Assembly: GCA_023247895.1 (NCBI GenBank) | Contig: JAHFFP010000004.1 | Span: 1-35,421 of the forward strand | Direction: 5' to 3' | Length of the DNA stretch: 35,421 nt | From: Candidatus Omnitrophota bacterium | Lineage (GTDB): Bacteria; Omnitrophota; Gorgyraeia; Gygaellales; UBA12090 | Shown: positions 1 through 9,149 of the stretch, piece by piece | Numbering within the stretch: the stretch's first letter is position 1 | How the letters are laid out: each line of letters begins with the position of its first letter | The notes under the pieces: generated by a model | Databases searched by the model: none | Seen by the model: only the letters and a program-made list of their open reading frames with translations | What the model was told of the DNA's origin: nothing | Position numbers and translations under genes: made by a program

Positions 1-30
1 CATTGTCTATCGTAAATCGTAAGTCAATTC

Positions 31-48
31 CTGCCTGACGGCAGGCAG
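31..48. repeat. Short perfect hairpin CTGCCTG-ACGG-CAGGCAG
   Basis: 7-bp perfect inverted repeat with a 4-nt loop upstream of the bactofilin gene. Confidence 0.6.
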
Positions 49-73
49 TTGCACACTCATTGAGGAGGTGGCT

Positions 74-589
74 ATGGCATTTAAAGACAAGCACAGACAG
101 GAGGAGGAAAAGATTCTCGATGTTGACGCTGCAATGTCAGGAAGCCTTACCTTTCGTGATCCCGTGAATTTAAGGATTAACGGAAAATTTGAAGGGACGC
201 TTGAAACTAAAGGCAGCCTTGTCATCGGACCGAACGCGACAGTCAATGCCTATATTATTGGCGATGAAATTGTGATTGCGGGTAGGATTAAAGGCGAGGT
301 GTTAGCCAAGCAAAAACTTATTCTTATGCCGACTGCGGTAGTAGAAGCCAAAGCGCGTACGTCAAAGTTAGTCGTCAACGAAGGCGCGGTGTTTGAAGGC
401 ACCTGCCATATGCTTCGTGAGCATTTTAGCATCGATGAATTAGCCAAGTATTTAGAGGTGGATTTGCCCTCAATAACAGAATGGGCAAGTAACGGGAAAG
501 TTCCGGCGATAAAAGAAGGGGAAGGCTGGAAATTTGAGCGCAAGGCAATTGATGAATGGCTTGCCTCGGGAAGAACGGGAAATGGCTGA
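74..589 (+). CDS. Bactofilin (polymer-forming cytoskeletal) domain fused to a C-terminal excisionase/MerR-type helix-turn-helix
   Basis: Repeating beta-helix pattern (GSLTFRDPVNLRINGKFEGTLETKGSLVIGPNATVNAYIIGDEIVIAGRIKGEV); C-terminus FSIDELAKYLEVDLPSITEWASNGKVPAIKEGEGWKFERKAIDEWLAS is HTH_17-like; GAGGAGG RBS upstream. Confidence 0.85.
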   Translation: MAFKDKHRQEEEKILDVDAAMSGSLTFRDPVNLRINGKFEGTLETKGSLVIGPNATVNAYIIGDEIVIAGRIKGEVLAKQKLILMPTAVVEAKARTSKLVVNEGAVFEGTCHMLREHFSIDELAKYLEVDLPSITEWASNGKVPAIKEGEGWKFERKAIDEWLASGRTGNG

Positions 590-881
590 GAAGTTATTAA
601 CTATACGGGAAGTCGCGTATAGCCTGGGAGTGAGCGAAAAAGAGGTCATTGAGTTAGCGGAACACGGGGGCCTTCCCGCGTATAAAGTGGGGGGGCTATA
701 TCTGCGGTTTCGTAAGGATCAGATAGAGCAGTATAAGCATACTTTGCAAAGTGTTAAGTCTCATCCCAAGGTAGTTTCTTCAAATGTTGAGCGCGTGAAG
801 GATTTTTTCTACTTTTATGATTTTTACATTTTATCTGTAATTGTGATAATTGCATTGCTTGTAATTATTAGCAGGGGTTAA
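582..881 (+). CDS. Excisionase-type HTH domain protein with a C-terminal transmembrane helix
   Basis: LLTIREVAYSLGVSEKEVIELAEHGGLPAYKVGGLYLRFRKDQIEQY, then hydrophobic FYILSVIVIIALLVIIS; ATGGCTGA overlap with the upstream stop. Confidence 0.75.
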   Translation: MAEKLLTIREVAYSLGVSEKEVIELAEHGGLPAYKVGGLYLRFRKDQIEQYKHTLQSVKSHPKVVSSNVERVKDFFYFYDFYILSVIVIIALLVIISRG

Positions 882-946
882 ACTTCCACCCAAACCATTT
901 GAGTGTGGGGATGGATGCTATTAAGGATTTTGTGGTGTGGGGGTAG

Positions 947-1621
947 ATGCGTCACAAAAAGGGTTATTGCAAGCTTGGCGGCTTTGCTAAATTAGACATC
1001 GATAGGGCGAAACGGCGTGGTTTTCCTGAGGTAGTCTATGCTCCTGGCAAGACAGATGAGCAGATTCAGCATATTGCTTCAAGAATTCTTAAAAGCGGCC
1101 AGGTACTATTAATTACTAAGGCTAAAAAAACAACTTATACCTTCCTTAAGGAAGCCTTTCCTGCCTTACAGTACAATCCTCATGCCCAGATTATCTATCA
1201 AAAAACAAAGGCCTTTTCTCGGCCTAAAGGTTTTGTGTTAGTAGTAAGTGCGGGGACTTCCGATATCCCTGTGGCTGAAGAAGCAGCGCTTGTGTTAGAG
1301 GTAATGGGAGCTAAGGTAAAGAGGCTTTATGATGTAGGGGTTGCGGGGGTGCATAGAGTCATTGATAAAAAGAGTTTATTGCGCAAAGCAAAGGTTCTTA
1401 TCGTTGTAGCAGGTATGGAAGGGGCTTTGGCAAGCATGGTAAGCGGTTTAGTGGCAGTGCCTGTAGTGGCGGTTCCTACAAGTATTGGTTATGGGGCGAA
1501 CTTTAAAGGGCTCTCGGCACTTCTCACAATGCTTAACAGCTGTTCGCCGGGGGTTGCCGTAGTAAATATTGATAACGGCTTTGGTGCAGGATATTTAGCA
1601 GGAATGATAAATAGAAGTTAG
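947..1621 (+). CDS. larB: LarB-like / PurE-related carboxylase (NCAIR mutase-like)
   Basis: SAGTSDIPVAEEAALVLEVMGAKVKRLYDVGVAGVHR and GMEGALASMVSGLVAVPVVAVPTSIGYGANFKGLSALLTMLNSCSPGVAVVNIDNGFGAGYLAG. Confidence 0.85.
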   Translation: MRHKKGYCKLGGFAKLDIDRAKRRGFPEVVYAPGKTDEQIQHIASRILKSGQVLLITKAKKTTYTFLKEAFPALQYNPHAQIIYQKTKAFSRPKGFVLVVSAGTSDIPVAEEAALVLEVMGAKVKRLYDVGVAGVHRVIDKKSLLRKAKVLIVVAGMEGALASMVSGLVAVPVVAVPTSIGYGANFKGLSALLTMLNSCSPGVAVVNIDNGFGAGYLAGMINRS

Positions 1622-1688
1622 AAGTTTCCGCCGAAGGCGCGTGCCTGTCTGCTCACAGGGATCCACCTATGGCGCAAGAGATTAGGGA

Positions 1689-2108
1689 ATGGAAAAGAAG
1701 AAGGTTTCTTTAAAGCAGGCGATTGGTTTTCATGGGCATTTAGGTCCCTATTTGGTTTTGGGGTTATTGATGGGCGAGTATGCGCTTGGCAAGATTAAAG
1801 CCAAGAGGCATTTTGGATTAGAAGTAAAAGCCTGGGGTGCAACGCAAAAACCAAAATCTTGCTTAATTGACGGCCTGCAGCTATCCACAGGATGTACCTA
1901 TGGCAAAGGAAATATAGCCAAATATAATGGTAAGGTTATAAAAGTAAGTTTTATAAATTGTGAAAATAAAAGAAACACTACTTTTGTCCTGCAAGATACG
2001 GTATTAAAAGAGTTAGCATTGGCTAATGATCATCAGAGTTCTGAAATGTTAGCACAAAAATTATATAAAACAAAACCGGAATATTTATTTTCCGCAAATA
2101 ATAGCTGA
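1689..2108 (+). CDS. FmdE-family protein (short, no obvious C-terminal zinc finger)
   Basis: GFHGHLGPYLVLGLLMGEYAL and STGCTYGKGNI motifs. Confidence 0.75.
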   Translation: MEKKKVSLKQAIGFHGHLGPYLVLGLLMGEYALGKIKAKRHFGLEVKAWGATQKPKSCLIDGLQLSTGCTYGKGNIAKYNGKVIKVSFINCENKRNTTFVLQDTVLKELALANDHQSSEMLAQKLYKTKPEYLFSANNS

Positions 2109-2161
2109 AAGCTTTCGCCTGCGGGGACAGCCGAAAGCTAAACATTTTAGTGAGGTAAAAA

Positions 2162-3496
2162 ATGGCATTATCAGGATTAGATATTTATAAGCTTCTTCCT
2201 AAAACCAATTGCCGTGAATGCGGCTTTCCTACTTGTCTTGCCTTTGCCCTTTCTTTGGCAAAGAAGGCGGTGGCCTTAGAGAAATGCCCGTATGTAAGCA
2301 AAGAGGCAAAGCAGGCGCTTGAGGCGCAATCCCAACCTCCTATACGCTTAATTTTGATTGGCGATGATAAGAATAAGGTTGAGGCGGGAAATGAGACCGT
2401 AATGTTCCGTCACGAAGAGAAATTTCATCATTCTACGGCTATAGGCTTTATTATTGAAGACAGTCTAGGGGATACCGATATAAAGCAGCGGGTAGATAAA
2501 ATCGGTAAGCTGCATTTCGAACGCGTGGGTCAACAACTAAAAACCGACCTTATTGCCATAAAACAGGCTAAGGATGCAGCGCGATTTATTGATACGGTTA
2601 AATTAATTTCAGGCTTAACGAATGCGGGGATTGTTTTGATGAGCGAGGACAAGGCTGCAGTATCAGGGGCTTTGAAGATTTTAGCAAATAGGAGGCCTCT
2701 TGTCTACGCGGCAAACAGCCAAAATATAACTGATTTGGCTGCGCTTGCGAAAGAAAATGCCGGTTCCTTAGCAGTAAGAGCAGAATCATTGGATATAGTG
2801 CTAGAATTGACCAAGAAGGCAAAAGAGTTGGGAGTTGAGGATATTGTTATTGACGTAAATACTAAAAATCAGGAAGCAAAAGTAATCGGGGAGTTTACTC
2901 AGATACGCCGGCAGGCCCTCAAAAAGGCGAACAGGCCATTAGGCTATCCCACGATTGCCGTAATGGATAAACTTAACTCTTATGAAGAGGTGATTAGGGC
3001 AGGAGACTATATCGCAAAATATGCCGGCATTATTTTGTTACATACCTTTGAGGAATGGGCGGTGCTGGCGCTGCTTACGTTACGGCAGAATATCTATACT
3101 GATCCGCAGAAACCATTGCAGATTGAGCCAAAACTCTATCCTATCGGCAATACCACGGAAAGTTCGCCAACGCTAGTTACTACAAATTTCTCTCTTACTT
3201 ATTATACAGTTTTAGGTGAGGTAGAAGCAAGCAAGGTGCCGACCTATATCTTAAGCGTTAATACCGAAGGGATGTCAGTATTGACTGCCTGGGCAGCGGA
3301 GAAATTCACTCCCGATAAAATTGCCGAGAGCCTGAAAAAATCAGGGGTGGAAGAAAAGATTACACACCGCAATCTTATCATTCCCGGCTATGTGGCGGTA
3401 ATGAGCGGGGACTTGGAAGAAAAAAGCGGGTGGAAGATTGTGGTCGGGCCAAAGGAAGCCGCAGGTATTCCGTCGTTCTTGAAGAATTTAGGCTAA
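2162..3496 (+). CDS. acsC: Corrinoid/iron-sulfur protein large (gamma) subunit
   Basis: N-terminal CRECGFPTCLAFA 4Fe-4S motif; TIM-barrel sequence of the acetyl-CoA synthase CFeSP gamma subunit; next to acsD and acsE. Confidence 0.93.
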   Translation: MALSGLDIYKLLPKTNCRECGFPTCLAFALSLAKKAVALEKCPYVSKEAKQALEAQSQPPIRLILIGDDKNKVEAGNETVMFRHEEKFHHSTAIGFIIEDSLGDTDIKQRVDKIGKLHFERVGQQLKTDLIAIKQAKDAARFIDTVKLISGLTNAGIVLMSEDKAAVSGALKILANRRPLVYAANSQNITDLAALAKENAGSLAVRAESLDIVLELTKKAKELGVEDIVIDVNTKNQEAKVIGEFTQIRRQALKKANRPLGYPTIAVMDKLNSYEEVIRAGDYIAKYAGIILLHTFEEWAVLALLTLRQNIYTDPQKPLQIEPKLYPIGNTTESSPTLVTTNFSLTYYTVLGEVEASKVPTYILSVNTEGMSVLTAWAAEKFTPDKIAESLKKSGVEEKITHRNLIIPGYVAVMSGDLEEKSGWKIVVGPKEAAGIPSFLKNLG

Positions 3497-5431
3497 ATGG
3501 AAAAATTTAAGATTATCTTTTATCCGGATAACAAAACTATAGAGGCAGAAAAAGGAGTAACTATTCTTTCTGCGGCTATTTCAGCAGGCATTCATATTAA
3601 TTCAAGCTGCGGCGGAGACGGTGTCTGCGGAAGATGCAAGGTTATTTTGAAAAAAGGCCAAGCGGTAAGCCTTCCCACGGGACGGATTACTGCTGAAGAG
3701 AGAAAAAAGGGATATTACCTGTCCTGCTTAAGCGTTGCCCAAAGCGATATAGAAGTAGAGGTGCCTAAGGAATCACGCCTTGATTCAGAAACGATAAGCG
3801 ATGAAGATGCCTATATGCTCCGGCTTAAAGGTATCTTCTCAGAGCCGGTAGATATTGACCGGGGCGAGGCAATAATAAGTGAAGAGCTTTTTATCCACTC
3901 GCCTTTGGCAACCAAGCTTTACCTGGAATTGCCAAAGCCGAGTTTAGAAGATAAGATAAGTGATTTGGAAAGGATTTATCGGGCAATACGTGCTATTCAG
4001 GATACCCCTGTGCTTCAGACTGGAATTGCCAATATCAGGCGCTTGGGTGAGCTTTTACGTTCAAGCGGCTGGAAGGTAACGGTAACCTTAGGCAAGCGTA
4101 ACGGGACAACCGAGATTGTGATTATAGAGCCGGGGGATACTTCAGGCCGCAATTACGGTTTTGCCTTTGATATAGGAACCACTACTATTTCCGGGCAGCT
4201 CATTGACTTAAATTCCAAGAAAATTCTGGGCACTAAGGCAGCTTTTAACAAGCAGGCAACCTTTGGCTCTGACGTAATTACCCGTATTATTTTTGCCCAG
4301 GAGAAAGACGGCTTGGAAAAGTTGCACCACGCCGTAATTGATGAAATGAATGTTATGATTCAGGAGTTGACTCAGGAAAATAAGATAGACTTAAATGATG
4401 TGACCTGTTGTTTATGCGCAGGCAACACCACGATGATACATCTTTTGCTTCGGGTTGACCCTACCTATATCCGCCGTGACCCGTATGTGCCCACGGCAAA
4501 CTTTGTGCCGGTAATCCGGGCGCTAGAGGCGGGAATAAAAGTAAATCCGCGGGGGTTATTGGATTGTGTTCCGGGAATTTCAAGCTATGTGGGAGGGGAC
4601 ATCACCGCTGGAGTGCTTGCCTGCGGTATGGATAAAACAGATAAACTGAGCCTGCTTATTGATATAGGGACTAACGGTGAAATAGTCTTAGGCAATAAAG
4701 ACTGGATGATTTCCTCTGCGGCGTCCGCGGGCCCGTGTTTTGAGGGAAGCGGGGTTACCTGCGGTATGCGCGCGTCTAAAGGCGCAATTCAAAAGGTCAA
4801 AATTGACCCTAAAACCTTTACTGTGGAATATTCAACCATAGCGGATACTCAGGCATCGGGAATCTGCGGTTCAGGATATATTGACATTATCGCTGAGTTG
4901 TTGCGTTCAGGCATTATTGACCGGGGCGGGAAAATTGATCCTTCGCTTACTCACCGGCGCATCAGGGATGGCGAATACGGCAAAGAATTTACTATTGCCT
5001 TTAAGGAAGATGTGGGGACTGCCGCGGATATTGTGATAACAGAAACGGATATTGAGAATCTCAAGAGGGCAAAGGGGGCAATTTATGCCGCGGCCGCGAT
5101 GCTGGTGCGCCATATGGAATTAAGCTTTAACGACTTAGCGCAGATATTTATCGGCGGCGGTTTCGGTACGTACGTAGATATGCCCAATGCCGTTTTTATC
5201 GGCTTGCTGCCGGACTTACCAAAAGAAAAATTTGTCTTTGTGGGAAACAGCTCTTTAATAGGCGCGCGGCAGATTCTTTTATCCCACGACGCGATTCTGG
5301 ATGCCGAGGAAATAGCCAAAAAGATTACTTATTTTGAGCTTTCAGTTGAGCCGAATTATATGGATGAGTATGTGGCGTCGCTCTTTTTCCCGCATACGGA
5401 CTTATCTAAGTTCCCGAATGTAAAGATTTAA
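3497..5431 (+). CDS. RACo-type reductive activator of CFeSP (2Fe-2S ferredoxin plus ASKHA ATPase)
   Basis: SSCGGDGVCGRCKV...YLSC ferredoxin motif; FAFDIGTTTISGQL and LLIDIGTNGEIVLG phosphate-binding motifs; CFeSP gene context. Confidence 0.88.
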   Translation: MEKFKIIFYPDNKTIEAEKGVTILSAAISAGIHINSSCGGDGVCGRCKVILKKGQAVSLPTGRITAEERKKGYYLSCLSVAQSDIEVEVPKESRLDSETISDEDAYMLRLKGIFSEPVDIDRGEAIISEELFIHSPLATKLYLELPKPSLEDKISDLERIYRAIRAIQDTPVLQTGIANIRRLGELLRSSGWKVTVTLGKRNGTTEIVIIEPGDTSGRNYGFAFDIGTTTISGQLIDLNSKKILGTKAAFNKQATFGSDVITRIIFAQEKDGLEKLHHAVIDEMNVMIQELTQENKIDLNDVTCCLCAGNTTMIHLLLRVDPTYIRRDPYVPTANFVPVIRALEAGIKVNPRGLLDCVPGISSYVGGDITAGVLACGMDKTDKLSLLIDIGTNGEIVLGNKDWMISSAASAGPCFEGSGVTCGMRASKGAIQKVKIDPKTFTVEYSTIADTQASGICGSGYIDIIAELLRSGIIDRGGKIDPSLTHRRIRDGEYGKEFTIAFKEDVGTAADIVITETDIENLKRAKGAIYAAAAMLVRHMELSFNDLAQIFIGGGFGTYVDMPNAVFIGLLPDLPKEKFVFVGNSSLIGARQILLSHDAILDAEEIAKKITYFELSVEPNYMDEYVASLFFPHTDLSKFPNVKI

Positions 5432-5440
5432 CAGTAAAAA

Positions 5441-6196
5441 ATGAGTTTTATCATCGCAGTCGCCGGAAAAGGCGGCACAGGCAAGACTACCGTTGCGTCG
5501 CTTCTTATTACCCTGCTCTCAAAGCGTAAAGATGGCGCTATCTTAGGAATTGACGCTGACCCCAATAGTAATCTTGCTGAATATTTTGGCCTGAAAGTCA
5601 AGGAGGATATTGGAAGCATTGTTGATTCTGTAGCCAAAAACTTAGGAAGTATCCCTGTGGGGATGACTAAAGACAGGTATATCGATTTTCGCATTCAAAC
5701 AAGTATTCTAGAGAGTGATGGCTTTGATATCCTGGCAATGGGCAGGCCAGAGGGGCCGGGGTGCTATTGCTATGTGAATAATCTTTTGCGCGGTTTAATC
5801 AGGAATTTGGCAGATGATTATAAATATATCGTCATTGACAATGAAGCCGGCTTTGAGCATTTATCGCGCCGGACTATGCGCCGGGCAGACAGGCTTTTAT
5901 TGGTTTCAGATTCATCTGAGGCAGGGCTTCGGGCAGCAAAGAGGATTATTGAGCTCATTAAAGAGCTTGCTATTGAGATTAAGAATATCGCCTTGATTTT
6001 GAATCGTGCGCCTGTAGGGACAGAACATTGTTCTGCCCCCGCAATAGCTGAGGTGGGCGTTGAGACAATTGGGGTAATCCCTGAGGATGAGGGCCTTTTG
6101 AATCTAAGCCGTCAGGGAAAGCCGATAACCTGTTTAGAGGAATCATCAAAGGCGTTTATCGAAGTTAAGAGGATATTGGATAAGATTTTAAGCTGA
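5441..6196 (+). CDS. cooC: CooC-type nickel-insertion ATPase
   Basis: Deviant Walker A AVAGKGGTGKTTVASLL; LGIDADPNSNL; GPGCYCYVNNLLR (CxC) typical of CooC. Confidence 0.9.
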   Translation: MSFIIAVAGKGGTGKTTVASLLITLLSKRKDGAILGIDADPNSNLAEYFGLKVKEDIGSIVDSVAKNLGSIPVGMTKDRYIDFRIQTSILESDGFDILAMGRPEGPGCYCYVNNLLRGLIRNLADDYKYIVIDNEAGFEHLSRRTMRRADRLLLVSDSSEAGLRAAKRIIELIKELAIEIKNIALILNRAPVGTEHCSAPAIAEVGVETIGVIPEDEGLLNLSRQGKPITCLEESSKAFIEVKRILDKILS

Positions 6197-6210
6197 TAGG
6201 GAGGAGTGCT

Positions 6211-7176
6211 ATGGCGCTTGAGCTGGTAAAAGATAAGTGGGTGAACGCGGTAAGCGTCTTGACTATTGGCGCGACTAAGGAAGAAGGCGGCAGCAGGGGA
6301 AGAATAGTGAAGTGTGGGGGAGAGGAGTCTTTGCCATTTTTATTTTCTGAAGGAAAAATCCCTCATCGCCCGGTAATCGCGATGGAGGTATTAGACGTTG
6401 AGCCTGATGATTGGCCGCGCACACTTACCTCTGCGATAGGCCCCGCAATCAAGAATCCTGTTGAGTGGGCGCAAAAGTGCGAAAGTGAATTCAAGGCGGA
6501 CCTGATTTGCCTGCGTTTGGCAGGAGCGCATCCTGATGCCCAGAACAAACCGGTTGACCAATTGGTAAAGGTAGTCAAAGATGTTTTAAAAGCGACTACT
6601 ATTCCTTTGATTATTGTCGGTTGCGGTGAAGATAAACGCGATAATGAAGTTTTGCCTCAGTGTTCTCAGGCGGCTAAAGGAGAAAAGGTTTTGATCGGTG
6701 AAGTGGTGCAGGAAAATTACAAGACCTTAACTGCAAGTGTCTTGGCGGATGGCCACAGCATCATTGCCCAATCGCCTATTGATATAAATATTGCCAAGCA
6801 GTTAAATATTTTGATTACGGATATGAGTATGCCTCTTGACCGGGTTGCCATTAATCCGACAGTGGGCGCGTTGGGCTATGGCTTGGAATATGCCTATTCC
6901 ATTATGGAGAGGGCGCGTTTGGCAGCGCTATCAGGAGATAAAATGCTGGCAATGCCTTTTATCTCTTTTGTGGGGTATGAGGCATGGAGGGCAAAAGAGG
7001 CAAAAGCTCTTGTTTTGGAATTCCCAAAATGGGGCAGCGAATTAGAGCGGGGTATAACTTGGGAAGCGCTTACTACAACCGCCTTTTTGCAGGCAGGCGC
7101 GGACATTATGGTAATGCGCCATCCCAAGAGCGTGGAACTGGTCAGAAATCATATTGAAGAGTTGATGAGAGGGTAA
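6211..7176 (+). CDS. acsD: Corrinoid/iron-sulfur protein small (delta) subunit
   Basis: Family-level resemblance over the full length (e.g. [47 protein letters not shown]-type region); cluster context. Confidence 0.92.
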   Translation: [321 protein letters not shown]

Positions 7177-7233
7177 GAAAAATAGAAGGGTCAATAGCCT
7201 ATAGGTGTTGACTTTTATTATAGGAGCGAGACG

Positions 7234-8022
7234 ATGTTTATAATCGGGGAATTAATTAACGGGATGTATAAGGATATAGGAAAGGCTATTCAAACTAAGG
7301 ATAAGAGCGTTATCCAGCAGAAGGCTCTTGAACAGATAAAAGCCGGCGCGGATGCCCTTGATGTGAATTGTGGCCCGGCATCAAAGGACCCGGTAAATGA
7401 TATTCAATGGTTGATTAATGCTATTCAGGAGGTAACAGATAAGCCTATTACCATTGATTCTAGTAAGCCTAAGGTAGTTGAGGCAGGATTAAAGGTTTTA
7501 AAGGGTAGGGCAATTATCAATTCTACCACCGCTGATGAGGAAAAACTTGAAGGGCTGGTGCCTCTTGCGATACAATATAATGCTAAACTTATCGGCTTAA
7601 CTATCAGTAAAAAGGGGATTCCTCAGAATAAAGACCAGCGCTTGGAATTGGCGGCAGGCATTATTGCTTTTGTTCAGGAGAAAGGTTTCCCCATAGAAGA
7701 TTTATATCTTGACCCCATCGTAATGCCGGTAAATGTCGCCCAGGCGCAGATGCGCGATATCCTGGAATCAATACATGATTTTAAGATAATTTCTGATCCT
7801 GCGCCTAAAACAGTGGTGGGCTTAAGCAATGTTTCTCAAGGCACCTGCCAGAGGAGCCTGGTGAATAAAACCTTTTTGATTATGGCAGTAGGCTTTGGGC
7901 TTGATGCGGCCATACTTGATCCCTTAGATAAGGACTTGGTTGACGGCGCTATTACTTCAGACTTGATTTTGAACAAGCATATTTATTGCGATTCCTATTT
8001 GGATGCCTATAGGAAAAAGTAG
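7234..8022 (+). CDS. acsE: 5-methyltetrahydrofolate:corrinoid/iron-sulfur protein methyltransferase
   Basis: Pterin-binding fold: GADALDVNCGPASKDPVNDIQWL, ITIDSSKPKVVEAGL, GLSNVSQGTCQRSLVNKTFL. Confidence 0.93.
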   Translation: MFIIGELINGMYKDIGKAIQTKDKSVIQQKALEQIKAGADALDVNCGPASKDPVNDIQWLINAIQEVTDKPITIDSSKPKVVEAGLKVLKGRAIINSTTADEEKLEGLVPLAIQYNAKLIGLTISKKGIPQNKDQRLELAAGIIAFVQEKGFPIEDLYLDPIVMPVNVAQAQMRDILESIHDFKIISDPAPKTVVGLSNVSQGTCQRSLVNKTFLIMAVGFGLDAAILDPLDKDLVDGAITSDLILNKHIYCDSYLDAYRKK

Positions 8023-8031
8023 ATAATATTT

Positions 8032-8105
8032 GGCGGGATAGCTCAGCCCGGTGGAGCAGACGGCTCATACCCGTTAGGTCGCTGGTTCAAATCCAGTTCC
8101 CGCCA
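8032..8105 (+). tRNA. tRNA-Met (CAT), elongator type; 3' CCA not encoded
   Basis: Cloverleaf GGCGGGA...TCCCGCC acceptor; anticodon loop CTCATAC; T arm CTGGTTCAAATCCAG. Confidence 0.93.
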
Positions 8106-8136
8106 CTAATTTTTCTTCTTAAAAGGATGTGCGGCA

Positions 8137-8625
8137 ATGGATTTTAATAAGGCTGGCCCCAACAAAAGAGTATGCGCCTTTTTTATTGATTCAATTTTAG
8201 GGCAGGTCGGCGGAGTATTGCTTTCTCTTGCGATCGGAAAAAATGTGAGCTGGTTTGGTTGGGCGGGGTATATTCTTCTTAAGGACTGTACGCAGGGACA
8301 GAGCGTGGGGAAACGTTTGATCGGAATACAGGTAATTGATGAAAATAATGACCCTGCGAATATTTCTAAAACGATACTTAGAAATATTTCCATGATTATT
8401 CCTGTTTTTCCTCTTATTGAGTATATTGTTATGCTCAGAGACAAGGCAGAGGGTAAAAGAATAGGGGATAGGCTTGTAAAAGCCAAAGTGTGTGATTTAA
8501 AACCTCAAGCACAGGATGGCGTTTTTCTTTGGATTTCTATTGTGCTTTTGATTGTGATTACTGTAATTCAAGTGGGCATAGTTTTTATGCTGGTGAAACA
8601 ACATCCTGAATTGCTAAGAAAATAA
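8137..8625 (+). CDS. RDD family membrane protein
   Basis: RVCAFFIDSILG ... LLKDCTQGQSVGKRLIGIQVI ... KRIGDRLVKAKV; hydrophobic segments. Confidence 0.8.
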   Translation: MDFNKAGPNKRVCAFFIDSILGQVGGVLLSLAIGKNVSWFGWAGYILLKDCTQGQSVGKRLIGIQVIDENNDPANISKTILRNISMIIPVFPLIEYIVMLRDKAEGKRIGDRLVKAKVCDLKPQAQDGVFLWISIVLLIVITVIQVGIVFMLVKQHPELLRK

Positions 8626-9149
8626 TGATGAGGAAAGCGATAAGGATTATGAGGAAATCTTGCATATTTCTATCTTGTGCATTTCTTTTGATAGGCTGTG
8701 CGGTGCATAAGTTTCAAAAGTCAGAGAAACTCAGCGGATACGTCGTGGCGCGCTTTGGCTATGTTATCCCGGAGTATACGTCAGATATTGATAATAAAGC
8801 CCCGCAAAATTTGGAACTTGCCAAGCAAAGATATAAGAGGCGAAAAGATATGGTTGAGAAATTGTATATCAAAATGGGCCAGGTAGAAGATTATGTTACC
8901 AGATACGTAACTCATTTTCCTAAGATGATGTGGAGTATTTTTGCAAATACTTTAAAGATGCCGCTCCATATCATTTCCGAGTACAGATATGAGCATAATG
9001 AACAATACCGTAAACGCATTGATGAATTGGACGCTCGAACAGAGGCGAAAGAAGATGCCCGCATCAAGCAGTTCAAAGACCAGTTATACGAATTTATTAG
9101 GCAGGACATAGAAAAAGAAAAGCCAGCCCTTAATGCCTCTCCTCAGTAA
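8625..9149 (+). CDS. Predicted lipoprotein, unknown function
   Basis: Signal-like SCIFLSCAFLLIGCAVH lipobox. Confidence 0.6.
   Translation: MMRKAIRIMRKSCIFLSCAFLLIGCAVHKFQKSEKLSGYVVARFGYVIPEYTSDIDNKAPQNLELAKQRYKRRKDMVEKLYIKMGQVEDYVTRYVTHFPKMMWSIFANTLKMPLHIISEYRYEHNEQYRKRIDELDARTEAKEDARIKQFKDQLYEFIRQDIEKEKPALNASPQ

Noticed and set aside
2108-2145. AGCTTTCG...CGAAAGCT hairpin before acsC as an intrinsic terminator
   Set aside because: No T-tract follows; too weak to call a terminator.
8069-8083. Similarity of tRNA-Met CCCGTTAG to the GIY-YIG element TIR
   Set aside because: Only 8 shared bases in a conserved tRNA region; likely chance.
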